A DNA stretch of 64,000 nucleotides from Parelaphostrongylus tenuis. Taxonomy: Eukaryota; Nematoda; Chromadorea; Rhabditida; Metastrongylidae. Position numbers and translations under genes: made by a program. The stretch covers positions 122,832-186,831 of the forward strand of contig JAHQIW010001160.1 in NCBI GenBank assembly GCA_019055375.1. The letters are read 5' to 3'. This document shows, piece after piece, positions 13,120 to 24,200 of the stretch. The notes under the pieces were generated by a model. That model ran no database searches. It was given only the letters and a program-made list of their open reading frames with translations, and was not told the origin of the DNA. Each line of letters opens with the position of its first letter. The first letter of the stretch is position 1.

Positions 13120-13535
13120 TCAAATTTCAATATGCTAGGTAATCATTTTTTGAGCCACGTATGTAGTCTGTTATAGGGCAAATTCATAGATTCCGATACA
13201 TGTGTTTCGACCTTGACAGTTTAATCAGTCGGGCGGTACCTTTCGTCTTTTCAAGGTATGAGATATTAGCGATACCAGCCAAGAGGAGTCGACTGTACAA
13301 CACTGCCTATTCAGTGATAAGTTCACTATATGGACGCTGTGAAATGTTCGCCATCGTCTATACTTAGTACTGGGGGCTGGAGCACCCCTGGAGGATGGCA
13401 AAAGACGAAGGGCACCGCCTCACTGATGAAACTGTCAAGGTCGAAGCACGTGTAGCGGGTTCCATAAATTTGCCGTATGACAGAACACATACGTGGCTCA
13501 AAAAATGATTGTCTAGCACTCGAAGGACTGTTGTC
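13120..13535. repeat. Hammerhead-bearing inverted repeat (subfamily A)
   Basis: Two arms of about 110 bp (about 13120-13245 and 13400-13530) are reverse complements around a ~150-bp centre. Each arm carries a type I hammerhead-like motif. The left arm, minus strand (13193-13233), has core CTGATTA (should be CTGANGA), a loop with AACTGTCAAGGTC, intact GAAA, stem III ACACATGT, and stem I CCGA/TCGG. The right arm, plus strand (13417-13460), has intact CTGATGA, the same stem II with one G-to-A change, GAAG in place of GAAA, and a weak stem I. Both are decayed. The centre contains the ACCAGCCAAGAGG and ACAACACTG blocks shared with the copies at 23.5 and 39.4 kb. Confidence 0.75.
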
Positions 13536-14428
13536 CTAATGGACAAAAACGAGTTTGTCCTACTCTTTAAAAGTCTTGTAGTCATTTATAATGACCATTA
13601 GCTCAGCCTCGCATGGGGATATGTCAACTTCAGATGAGAACAATTGAGCCTCAGATTTGGCGCGAGGTTATGTGTGATCATGAGACACTGCCTGAGGTTC
13701 ATTTAGAAATGTCCTCGATGCTACTTGAGGAAATGTATTGAGAGATGTACGCGCAGACGCATTAGTTTCCTACTCGAGGATGCTGATTTCAACTCTGAAG
13801 TATCCTATATTATATCTTTGCGTCCTATGCAAGTGCACTGATGTTTCGTTGGCCTCTGAATTTTCTAACTAGCTACTTTTTGTACGGACTCGGAGCGGTG
13901 TGAGCATCCCGTCAGAATATTCATCGCCTCAAGTTCTACATTAAATCAAGCAAACTGCACCGGAACCCACAACAACCATCTCTTTTATTGATGAAACTTT
14001 TGCGGCTGTGCGCTCATCATCGGCCGTCGCATATACGGTCACAAGCTAGCTGACCTCTTAGAGTGTGGAGTGGTATTTTATAGAGACGCTATCGACTTTT
14101 CTGACCTAGTCCTTTTCAGGCAACTTCCTCTCTTTTATAACCGCCAAACGTCCTAGGCTTTTTATCCTCCCTACTTTTTATTTAACGAACAAAGTCGATT
14201 GGGCAGTTTACAAATTTACGAGAAGTTATTATCGATATGATAAGTTCGTCATTTTATTCCTTCACATCCGCTTCTTTGTGCTCGTGACATATATTTAATT
14301 GATTGTTCTGCTTCTTATAAAAGATCTTCACGTTCTGTACTATCTAAAAAAGCAAATTCCAGCATGTAAACGATAAGGAAGTCGAGTTTGAGTATGATTG
14401 CTCTTAACACGCTCGTGAGGTTACTTGC
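13536..14428. other. No recognisable gene
   Basis: Non-coding sequence between the ribozyme repeat and the receptor relic. Nothing to annotate. Confidence 0.4.
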
Positions 14429-15913
14429 CATCATACATTTTGTAAGCGACACTTTCATACTGAGATGAGATAAACGAAAATGGAGCAAAACAACAATCAA
14501 GTCGTAAAATTCACAGAGTAATGTAGAACTTTATCCATTAAAGGCATTCATTCTAGTTACTCATTCTTACTATTCAAATCATCAAGTATGGACAAAGGTT
14601 TCGCAGGGACAAAAGAAGGGTTTTTTTTTGTTATATTCCACTTAGCGCAAAAATGCTACTACAGCGACATTCACGCCTGCTCCCGAGAATGACTTAATTA
14701 TCTGCAAACTTCTGGGCAGATCTGTAAAATTTTTAATGAAAAACTGCTGTTACCTCAAAAAGACCAACTTTATAATGTCTCTATAACGCAAACGAGCGTA
14801 GATAAGTGCTTAGTGGTACCCCCGGCACAGACGTGGCTCTTGGCTAAACACCGATTTCCGAGCTCACTAGTCTTGCTCTCTCTCTGGGGCCCATATATTA
14901 GCATCATATTTATTCGAAAGGATAGCGAGACAAGCTATGTACATCGGCAAGCCTTTTTCAACCACTGTACGAGCCAGATATGCATTCAGTCACCTTTAGC
15001 AGCCCTAAATGAAGTCGAATGACATGACGCTCGTAGAGGTTAATCAGCTGTATGAGGTTTGTCTTTCAATCTCATAAGTTACTACAACCAACTGATAGAT
15101 GAATGGAGATAGAATGTACACTCGTACACCGACCTGGAAAGTCGAAGTAACAGCTAATGAGGATACGGCAACTGGTAGTTTCATTTGCTCGCTCCATCTA
15201 ATTTCTCGCTTTCTCATACTAGAGCTTTTCTTCAACTAAAAATGGACCACCTCTACCTATACAGAAAGCTTAAGATTTGATGATGTTTCACCTAACTATC
15301 CACAGCATCACGTAGCTCCCATACTAATGGAGCAGTATGAAAACTGCCCAACGATTTTCAAAAAGCGGAGTGATGCAGTGAAAGCTTATATGATGAAAAA
15401 TGTACAACGCGTTTTCGCATGAAACCTGCAACAGATATGCTTTGCGATGAAATTTGTTCATGTAGAGCCGCCAAAATGTCTTGAGCCGTCCGACTTAATC
15501 CATGGATATTCGAGCTCGTTATCTGTTTGAAGAAGCGGATTTCCATCATGCATCTCTTTTGGTGAGCAACGTCTGTGTGGATACTACGGGTATTATGTGA
15601 CTTCATTCCCTTGAGATACAAGATTAAATATTTCTACTATACTGATTAAAGTATATGAAAATCAATATTGCGTCATACTAAAACAAAAGAAATGGCAAAC
15701 AGAGTTGGATGACAGTTATTGTAAGCGTGTGATTTGTCACTGACCACGTGTTTAATTCGCAAGCAGATTAACGTCGCACAGTCAAGTAAAAAGATTGAGA
15801 TGAAAGACATTTGAATGCTAGAAAACCGACAGCTGACATGATATGACTTCGCAGTGTTTCAGAAAACGTTAATTTCAAGTTCACTGCATCGAGAAACATA
15901 AAATAGCTATCGG
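14429..15913 (-). pseudogene. srx-like 7TM chemoreceptor relic (3' half)
   Basis: Four exon-like blocks on the minus strand match, in order, the 3' half of the srx gene at 47.4-59.3 kb: ECL2/TM5 (15774-15913, after a CTTTCTTTCAG acceptor; SYFMFLDAVNLKLTFSE versus CYIFFDTVKWTWTFSQ), the third intracellular loop (15523-15609, same 87-nt length; GMKSHN...MMEIRFFKQ), TM6 (15296-15425; SCENALYIFHHISFHC) and TM7 (14429-14501; LIVVLLHFRLSHLS). Decay is clear: the donor after the FFKQ block is AT instead of GT, the donor after TM6 is TTAGGT, the TM7 acceptor has lost its AG, and TM6 has a stop and an indel. TM1-4 were not found upstream, where the palindrome and PLE sequences now sit. Confidence 0.75.
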
Positions 15914-16608
15914 CTGAAAGAAAGCCGATACATAATGTAAATGAAATTCCTTTCATTTCTACACACACTGAGTAACATTTGAATTTAAGTCACTCAAACT
16001 CCCTTGTTGATTTTGGTCACAATTTGATACTTTTGCATGATTCAGTTGCTATTTGTTTATTAATCTTTACGCTAAAACGCATCTATCCGTCAGCAACCAA
16101 CCGTCAACGGCCTGGCCTAGATTGCAGTTCCATGTTTGAATGTAGATTCGAAATCAACCAGAGGTACTGATATTTACTCTTATCTTATTGCTGTGATTGC
16201 ATTTCGTAATATTTTGATATAAAAACACACAGTACAATTTTAACTCTTACAGCCGACAGCTCAATTTGTTTATTTCTACTATATATGAACATGCTAAGTG
16301 ATATGCGAATTCAGGTGTTGAACACGCGTTTCACCTATGCTGTAGTCCATGCTTCATTACCAACAATTAATACATTAGATCACAAAACAATAAACCTTTA
16401 CTACCATTACGTTATACATCATCTCAAAGGTGCAACAAATTGAATTCAGACACCACTTTTTTTGTTATTCTCTTTTAATAAAAATTTTTGAAAAATTCGA
16501 CCATTAAAAATTAGAACACTTTTGAGCAGTCGTAGTGGTACCGCTTCAGGAGTGATCAACTTAGTAGTCAATTCAAAAGTTCGACTTTCTATAAACCTCG
16601 GCATAATC

Positions 16609-16797
16609 AATTGATATATGAAAATGGAGAAAACTTATCTTGATTAGCTGACGCGAGGTTGATAAAACAGTTGTGGAAATTCGGCTGACGTTTTCGGCGT
16701 GACGTTTCGGCGAAACGTCAGCCGAATTTCCACAACTGTTTTATCAACCTCGCGTCAGCTAATCAAGATAAGTTTTCTCCATTTTCATATATCAATT
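16609..16797. repeat. 189-bp near-perfect palindrome with PLE-like ends at its centre
   Basis: Arms of about 88 bp run from AATTGATATATGAAAATGG to its reverse complement with almost no mismatches. The small centre contains two near-copies of TGACGTTTTCGGCG / TGACGTTTCGGCG. The central GGCGAAACGTCAGCCG matches the 3' end of the hammerhead found in the PLE terminal regions at 18.1, 19.65 and 40.95 kb. TTAGTAGTCAATT occurs at 16561 and again at 16796, so the palindrome plus about 35 bp is flanked by a 13-bp direct repeat that could be a target-site duplication. Confidence 0.85.
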
Positions 16798-16972
16798 AGT
16801 AGTCAATTTTAAATGAAGTTTGTGAAATCAACTCTGTGAGACACTGCGATTTCAACTATGTTGGCTTGCTCAAAGCTAAAACAACTTAAGTAGAACTGCT
16901 GCAACAGGTATTATGACTTTATGGCTTTATTTGATCCGTCATCACAGTATTGTTTCTATCAGTGCGCGGATC

Positions 16973-17179
16973 CTAATACTTCCAGCATTCGGATCGCTTA
17001 TCCGTGCTCTCTGACGTCGTAGAATACTGGTTGAGCGAGTCTCGTCGCGATCTCGGGGACATCCTGGCTATGGCGTTCCATCGGGCGTCGCTATTGACTA
17101 CCGGAGAGAGTTGAGGGTCTAGCTCGGCTCCACCCTCGCCCGACGAGCAGTCACGGCTCCCCATTTTATACGATAACAA
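16973..17179 (-). repeat. Dispersed coding-like GC-rich fragment
   Basis: A 68-codon minus-strand frame with the features SGEGGAELDPQLSP and RRDSLNQYSTT. Related plus-strand fragments occur at about 27840-27990 (SGEGG...PQ.S) and 37380-37510 (EDSLNQYF). The shared spacing SGEGG...SLNQY suggests pieces of the same transposon ORF, family unknown. No catalytic motif is present. Confidence 0.45.
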
Positions 17180-18096
17180 CTACAAAATCAAGTACTCGAA
17201 AGAAGACCGCTAGGGAATACAACACTACTCAAAAGATGTTAGAATTTTTTCTTGTTGAAAGATAGATGGCAGTTTGAATTTATATCAACGCAGATGTAGT
17301 TGGACAAAACGAACCGTATCCACCAATTTCAAAAAATATCTTCCAACAGTTTATTCATCCGCATACGACTCAAGTGCTCTGATTTTTTATTCTTCTGAAA
17401 ACACAAGCAGCAAAAATGTTTTGCCAAAAGAGACGAGGTGGCTGATAAAAAATATTCTCTGCAACGCTGTTTCCACGAAAAATATTTCTCAGAGCAAATT
17501 TTTGTAAAATCACATGAGGCGAAAAGTTAATTACACCCGATCACGTGTTAACAAAATATATAGAGAATTCTCGTGTGATGGGCGTCTGAACAGTTTACTT
17601 TTTGCCCTCCAATCGAAATGACTACATCGACCATTGAGTCTAATCATTGATTGCAAGGAGTGTTGAATAATAGAGCAATGAAAAGTGACAGGCTTCTCCA
17701 ATTTGAATTGGTTTGTATCTGAATGCCTCTCAAGTACCATCTTCTCTCACGTCTTGATGAAAGGCTCTCAGTTCTACAAAGTTAGAAGCCGGCGTGAAAG
17801 GCGGTAATGTTCCATGGTGTACGATATAGTGCCTCTGCCCACGATATACTCGGGCTGAGCAAGAAATTCCAGAAAATTTTTGAAAGCTTCGTTTTTATGT
17901 GCGAATCAACAACAAAAAAAGCTACTCTTCAACCACCATTGTCAACGAGTGCTCACTGCCTTTTGCAAAATTTCGGATATGCACAAAGAACCACTGCGCC
18001 TCCTTTGAATTGGAGAACATTTGACATTGTCTTCAACATAATTCCTGATTTTCTTCTTTGAGCAAAACCAGAGGTGTTACATTAAGCTTTATTTCA

Positions 18097-18134
18097 CGGC
18101 TGACGTTTTGGCAGTTCGCCTTCTTCAGAGCCTG
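18097..18134 (-). ncRNA. Minimal PLE-type hammerhead motif, left arm
   Basis: Minus strand: GGCU, CUGAAGA core, short stem II GGC/GCC around GAACU, then AAAAC (G12 changed to A), GUC cleavage triplet and AGCC pairing perfectly with GGCU. Stem III has no loop, as in the minimal hammerheads described in metazoan PLE terminal repeats, which are thought to act as dimers. The G-to-A change in the GAAA box suggests this copy is inactive. Confidence 0.6.
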
Positions 18135-18400
18135 GAAAGGTGAAATTGTCCGCAATCCAATCAGTCAAACACCTGCATTACTCCTTCGGAAAAAATCACC
18201 AGACCTAGATTTCAATCGCATCAAGCACAAAATCAACTCTCAACATATTCACGGCTTTTTATATGTGTTCCACCGAATGATTAAAGTGGAGCCCACCGGA
18301 ATGAGGTCACATAGGCTCGTAATGCACCTTAATTATCGAAGCAACAGTCTTATATACTGACTCAAATCACGAGTGATAGCGGAGCATTCCTCACTGCTGT

Positions 18401-18820
18401 TTATAGTTGGATTGGTGGTGTTAATCCAAAGTGCTCCAAGAATTTTTCGCGCTGATGCTTTGTGTTCCTGCGCAAGGATGCTGACTTCGATGTCAAAATC
18501 AACTCCATCGTGTTTCTATTTTTATGCGTCCCTAGCGGGGTGTTCCGCCTATTAAGACGCTTGTCAGCTAGGTGTTCTTCTATGCGGGCATAGAGCGACC
18601 TACCCGTTTCGCCAATATATTTATCACTACACGCTTTGCATGAGATTAGGTAGACTGTACCTACGTTCATGCAATCACCGTCTCTGCCGTTGGGACATAT
18701 TTTACAATCCTTCGTTATGAAGAGACGGTCATATAAGCGGTTGCGAACTAATTGGTGTTCTAGAGTATCCGGCGGTATTTCTATAGAGGCCACCAATTGC
18801 TCTAAACCCGCTCTTTTCAA
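18401..18820 (-). pseudogene. PLE GIY-YIG endonuclease fragment, frameshifted
   Basis: This 139-codon frame holds the zinc-finger-like CKIC...DC segment, the GIY-YIG equivalents VYLI...YIG (GTVYLISCKACSDKYIGETG) and the helix RIEEHLADKRLNRR. After PLGTH the frame shifts relative to the right-hand arm, then rejoins near KFLEHFGL. PLE endonucleases nick target DNA to prime reverse transcription. It is a dead copy. Confidence 0.85.
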
Positions 18821-18892
18821 ACAGCGTTTAATATCTGTACTTATCTTATTTTAAAAGAACGGGAGGAACTAAAAAAACGATCGAACAAAAGC

Positions 18893-19456
18893 TTGGATGG
18901 AAGGAACGTCCCGTTTATCCCCCCGTTCTCTCCAAATGAGATAAGCACAGCTATAAAACGCTGTTTGAAAAGAGCGGGTTTAGAGCAATCGGTGGCTCTT
19001 ATTGAAATACCACCGCAAAGTCTAAAACGCCAACTAGTTCGCAACCGCTCATGTAACCGTCTCTTTATGATGAAAGATTGTAAAATATGTCTTAACGGCA
19101 GAGACGATGATTGCATGAGCGTAGGTACAGTCTACTTAATCGCATGCAAAGCGTGTAGTGATAAATATATTGGCGAAACGGGTAGGCCGCTCTATGCCCG
19201 CATAGAAGAACACCTAGCTGACAAGCGTCTTAATAGGCGGAACACCCCGCTAGGGACGCATAGAAAACAGAAACACGACGGAGTTAATTTTGATGTCGAA
19301 GTCACCATCCTTGCGCGGGAACAAATAACATCAGCGCGAAAATTTCTTGAAGCACTTTGGATTAACACCACCAATCCAACTGTAAACAGCAGTGAGGAAT
19401 GCCCCGCTATCACTCGTGATTTGAGTCAGTATATAAAATGTTGCTTCGATGGTTAA
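18893..19456 (+). CDS. PLE C-terminal GIY-YIG endonuclease domain (partial ORF)
   Basis: This is the C-terminal 180 or so residues of a Penelope-like polyprotein, open to its natural stop at 19454-19456. Visible features: a CKICLNGRDDDC cysteine cluster; VYLIACKACSDKYIGETG (the two GIY-YIG strands); the catalytic-region arginine and the helix in LYARIEEHLADKR; PLGTHR; and a downstream EALWINTTNPTVN stretch holding the usual glutamate and asparagine. The reverse transcriptase is missing, so it is a truncated retrotransposon product, not a host gene. The first ATG is arbitrary because the true frame started far upstream in a full element. Confidence 0.85.
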   Translation: MDGRNVPFIPPFSPNEISTAIKRCLKRAGLEQSVALIEIPPQSLKRQLVRNRSCNRLFMMKDCKICLNGRDDDCMSVGTVYLIACKACSDKYIGETGRPLYARIEEHLADKRLNRRNTPLGTHRKQKHDGVNFDVEVTILAREQITSARKFLEALWINTTNPTVNSSEECPAITRDLSQYIKCCFDG

Positions 19457-19650
19457 GGTGCATTACGAGCCTATGTGATCTCCTTCCGGTGGGCTCCAAT
19501 TTAATCATTTGTGGAAAACATATAAAAAGCCGTGAATATGTTGAGAGTTGATTTTGTGCATAATGCGATTGAAATCTAGGTCTGATAATTTTTTTGAAAG
19601 AGTAATGGACGTGTTTGACTGATTGGATTGCGGACAATTTGACCTCTCCA

Positions 19651-19685
19651 GGCTCTGAAGAAGGCGAACTGCCGAAACGTCAGCT
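19651..19685 (+). ncRNA. Minimal PLE-type hammerhead motif, right arm
   Basis: GGCU (19651-19654) pairs with AGCU (19682-19685). Between them lie CUGAAGA, an extra A, a 3-bp stem II (GGC/GCC, loop GAACU), intact GAAA and the GUC cleavage triplet, without a stem III loop. All invariant core bases are present. This fits the loop-less type I hammerheads known from PLE terminal repeats. Activity as a monomer would be doubtful. Confidence 0.65.
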
Positions 19686-19872
19686 GTGATATAAAGTTTA
19701 ATGTAACACCTCGTGTTTTGCTCAAAGAAGAAAATCAGGAATTATATTGATGCATACCGAGGTTAAAAGACAGTCGGTCTTGGGAATTGTCTTTAACTCC
19801 ATTAAATAATTCAAATAGGCGAATATTCATAAAGTGTCGCATTAATAGAAAGAGGCAATAATCGGCTATAGC

Positions 19873-20205
19873 TTATGCGGATCCTGGAGAGGCTTCATGT
19901 GGAAAAGGCAATTTAGTGAGATTTGTTGACAACGGTGAGCGGCGAAACATCAAGCTCGTCAGCCATATCATGAGCGGTCGATGACAGCTCATCATCCAGA
20001 GCGGCCTGTAAGTCACTTTCGTCCAAAACAGATGGTCACCAAAATTTCCTTGTTTGAATCGCTTAAACCGTTTGCCCATCAACTTTGTAGCCGTAGCAGC
20101 ATCTTTACCTTCATTGGTCTTATCGACGGCTTTAAGAATCACTAAACCTTCTCTCCAATAATGGTGGCTCAACACATGCAAATCATGCTGTTCAGCAGGC
20201 ATTTT
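19873..20205 (-). pseudogene. mariner-like transposase N-terminal relic
   Basis: Minus-strand pieces in two frames match the N-terminal helix-turn-helix region of mariner transposases: EQHDLHVLSHHYW at the start, then RFKRFKQGNFG, then (after a frameshift) ALDDELSSTAHDMADELDVS followed by TVVNKSH and a stop. This domain binds the transposon ends. The catalytic DDE/D domain is not visible downstream, where the PLE block lies at 18-19.7 kb. Confidence 0.7.
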
Positions 20206-20242
20206 GGAGCTAGAATCAATGAACTAGTTAAATAGGTTCTTT

Positions 20243-20760
20243 TGGATTAGGAGAGGACAAATGAAGAACCGATCTCATTCGCTGCAGAGGATCTTTCCAT
20301 GGGAGTGTTAGCATCGATTCATAAGATGAGACTTGAGGCTACGGCCCCACGTCTAAATTTTTCAAAACATTCGTCTATGTCGCTCTAGCATCCAGTTCAA
20401 AAATTACGTTCCACACTCATCTTTCGCTTTCATTTTATCAAGCGTATTATTCACTGGAAGCCAAAGGCATATCAGTGTGTAGAAGAGTCTTCGCAGCATC
20501 TTAGTCAATCGTTTTATGTAGAGTTTCTTTCAAGACTTAGGAAAAATTTTCAATTGAATAACAATGTCTCGATCGCCTCGCCTTGTCCCGCCTCTGCCAC
20601 CCCCCTCCCTTGCTACGGCCCTCGTTATGTCGAATAGCAGGCAAAACAACGCTGTGAAAAATGTAAAACTCGATGTTATTTTCCCTGCTAAAGCGTACTT
20701 ACAAAAACTAAGCACATCTATAGAATTTGGAAACATTACGCTATCAGGTGATTACTAATA
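20243..20760 (+). repeat. Dispersed repeat, long copy
   Basis: The first 200 bp match 1155-1375. The rest matches 22420-22690, sharing ATCTTAG(T/C)CAATCGTTT, a pyrimidine-rich CCACCCCCC run, TTTxCCTGCTA and GTGATTACTAATAGTCT. No protein domain is seen. Probably a non-autonomous interspersed element of at least 500 bp. Confidence 0.5.
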
Positions 20761-21220
20761 GTCTGATGGAAAGGAGTTTTGTCCAGTAAATAGAAGCTAT
20801 ATTAGAGGAACAAACGCTTTATGAAGCATGACATTGTTTTGAATGTTACAGCATTATAAAGAGGTGCTTTGAAATACCGGGCGACGTCTGTCTGGAACCT
20901 CAAGTCCCAGCTTTCGAAGACTTACTATACTTCTATGCAAATTTCCTATCCAGCGAATGACTTCGGCTTTTCATTTGTTCCCTCTCTATTAGAAAAAAGC
21001 CTTTAAATAAACTATCAATAAGAATCGACACAAGGATGTCAGGAGATTAAATTTTTGAAATTTCTCACAATTGTTTGCTCAATTTAACATGACTAATGTT
21101 TGCAGCATCATTAGATGTACATAGCTTATGCGTATAGATACTGGCGATTGACCACCACTCTAGATAGATACTTTTCTTACTCATCTACATTTTCCTTGCT
21201 GCTTTCAAGCATGCAGGTCT

Positions 21221-24200
21221 CTACACAGCTGGAGAAACATGAGTTGTCTTTTTGTGGGCGACTACAATTTTCTTAATGGAACTTAAAGTTTGAAAGCAGA
21301 GCGCTAATTTGAATTGTTGTCTTACTTCGTTATTGAAAGAAAATAATACAATAGGTGTTACTATATTGTTAGCGATAAGAATGAGATTGAGAAGCATGTT
21401 CAGATATAATTGACCATAATCAACCAATCCTAAATATGGGATGGAAATGAATCCAGCGATTGCGGCGACAATCAAGACACAGATAAGCGCAGTCTGAAAA
21501 TAGCAAGTAATTCAGTATTTATGAGGAATATGTAGTAAGAAGCATATGCTCTTTCCTATTATACTATATTTATGGTTGGATGATATCTATAATGAATAAA
21601 GACAAATTGATTTTTGACGATACATCATCGGTTATGTACAAAAATATCCTAGTTGCATACTCAAATTTCGAGATGATTTGTCTTCAAATTTTGTGTGCTC
21701 TCCTTAGTGACATTTTGACTTTGGTCAAGCATGAATCACTCCGAAATTTTAAGAGGTGCGTGCCAGATCGTTTTCAGATCAATATCACAGAAAATCACCA
21801 GTATTCTCAGGTAGGGTGGGGGTCTTTCATATTTTGTCTTCCTAAATTCTTTCACGACAAATTTGAATATTTTTCCATGTAACTTTTGGCATCCTTGCGT
21901 TCATCAAAGCCGATGATCGAGTTGATTGTTTATAGTCGCTCGTACTTGTTTTCACCTTCGCCTTTTTGTTGTCGTTCAAGTCGAATCTTCGTTAGAAGCA
22001 CCGATCAAATTAACAGCCTCACTCGATCATGTCCTAGGGTGGTTTTCAATGATACTGTTTATCCGCTGATGATGATTTGCTATTCATCAGAAAGTAGTCG
22101 AAACTGTCGTCAGCTTGCACAGAGGGCAAATACTTTAAAAAGCAACGCTCCTTTAATGGCATCACCATTTAGTGATAGTTTGTTTTGAAACTCAGGTATC
22201 ATTTTCGTTGTCTGGAACAGATGATCATTAAATCCTCATTTGCTGGTTAAGAAATTTTCATACGAGAGTCAGTACATATTCGAGAGCTTGAATCTCTGGC
22301 TACAGCGCTACATGACTGTCTTTTGAAAAACTCATTTACGACACAATAGTGTACAAAATAATATTATGTTTCTCACCGAGCGCGCCTTCATTTCATCACG
22401 CGTATGATTAGCCGGAATCACGAAGAGCATATAAACGTGTAGAGAAATTTTGTAGTATCTTAGCCAATCGTTTCATATGGAGTGCCTTCCAAAGCCTCGC
22501 TCCCACCCCCCACCCCCCGTCCGTAGATTAGCCGATAAACAAGATGGCTGATTTGTGAAATTGGATCCTATTTCTCCTGCTAGCGATATTCCGGTAAATA
22601 AGCGCAGCCCTTGAATCACTTAAACTAACGTCATCGAGTGATTACTAATAGTCTAAAGAAAGTGCTCTGTTCGAGAAGGTGTAGAACACAATTGTTTTCT
22701 TTTCCCTATCGCGCTATCAAAAAAAGTTTTTTCCAAAAAGCGAACACATTTTTGAGTTCTTTGAGATTTGTGCTATCCAAAGAGTACTAGCACTTTAAGG
22801 AAAAAGTTTTCTCAAACGGAATATATGCGATTTAAGAGAAAAACCACGCTCAGTCGTGTGTGACACGATTTTATCAGGAATTTCACAACGTTATCAAAGG
22901 GTATTTTGAAAATTCGATCACGTACAATTCTAGCCAGAGATCTGAGCTTTCGAATAATCACAAACACTCATGTAAAAAAATTTGGCCAGCGAATGAGGTC
23001 CACTACTCTTTTGTTCCCGGTAAACCGAACAGAACTTAATCTAGTTTTTAATACGAGGATAATATGGAGATTCAGTCGGCAAGAATTTTTTCCTAAATAT
23101 GATTTTTTCCATACTATGCGACAGCACAACAGTAACCTTTCCAGTATTACAAGATAATCGATTCTGAGAAAGGAAAATCATCCAAAACGTGAGCACAAAA
23201 ATCAAGTACGATATATGAATCTCGTATTTGGTTTACAAATAAGAATTCGCAATGATCGAAGAATGCTGAGGTTGTACGAGAGTCGGATAGATGTGCTATA
23301 AAGTAAAATATCTCGCATCAGCATCTGTAGAAGCCAGTTTGTGATAAAGACTCTGAGAACTACCCTGCTGTTCTTCAACTCCATAATGCACCTGCTGTTC
23401 AGCGATTTCTTCATTTCTGACTCACTACTGCTTATGCTTTTCAGATAAATTTTTGGGTATATTCTTTAGAAAGAGCGCTTCTAATAGAGTGGTCAGCGGT
23501 GCTCTGCGAACACATGACCGATGAATATGCCAAGTAATCATATCTTCTGAGGTGCTTTTTGAGTTTTCATCGCATGACTGATGAGACTGCCAAGGTCAAA
23601 ACACGTACATCAGGTTTTATAAGTTGCCCTACAACAGGCCACATGCGTGGCTTAAAAAATGATTATCTGGCATATTGAAATTTGAGCGTGGTTTCAGGAA
23701 AACACCCGAAACGAAGGGTATGATATATTGACGTAACCAGCCAAGAACAATCGTGTGTACAACACTGTCCATTCAGTGATAATTTCACTCAGTGGGCAGT
23801 ATAAAATGTTCGTCGTCGCCTGCGCTTAGTATGTAGGTTGGATTACCCCGAGAGCATTGGCAAAAGACAAAAGGTACCGTTCTACTGATGAGACTGTCAA
23901 GGTCGAAGCACGTGTGCCGCGTTATATAAGTTACCCTATAGCAGACCACATGCGTGGTTCAGAAAAAATTGTTATCTGCCATGCTGAAATTTGAGCGTGA
24001 TCTTGAAAAACACTCGAAACGAAAGGTATGATCGATCAGTTGTTAATGATTCGGTCCTGCGTTAAAAGTTCACCAAGTCTTCCGTCACTGCGATGTCGGT
24101 GAAATTGCACCACACCTGTCTGAAAGGAGGGATAATAGCAGAGACTCAATTCATCGGTAGGCAACCTTGACTCATTGTAGTGGCCAGTTAGTGCATTCAA

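Larger units (their letters stand above)
18033..19748. mobile_element. Penelope-like element fragments in head-to-head inverted repeat
   Basis: The sequence from about 18033 to 18855 is the inverted copy of about 18925 to 19748, with roughly 70 bp of unmatched spacer. Each arm encodes the C-terminal GIY-YIG endonuclease of a PLE and ends in the same outer sequence: AATTCCTGATTTTCTTC outside, then TGAGCAAAAC, a hammerhead-like block and a GATTGGATTGCGGACAAT stretch. Both arms are 5'-truncated and lack the reverse transcriptase. PLEs are known to leave inverted and partial copies, so the arrangement fits the family. The two arms have diverged and the left one is frameshifted. Confidence 0.85.
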
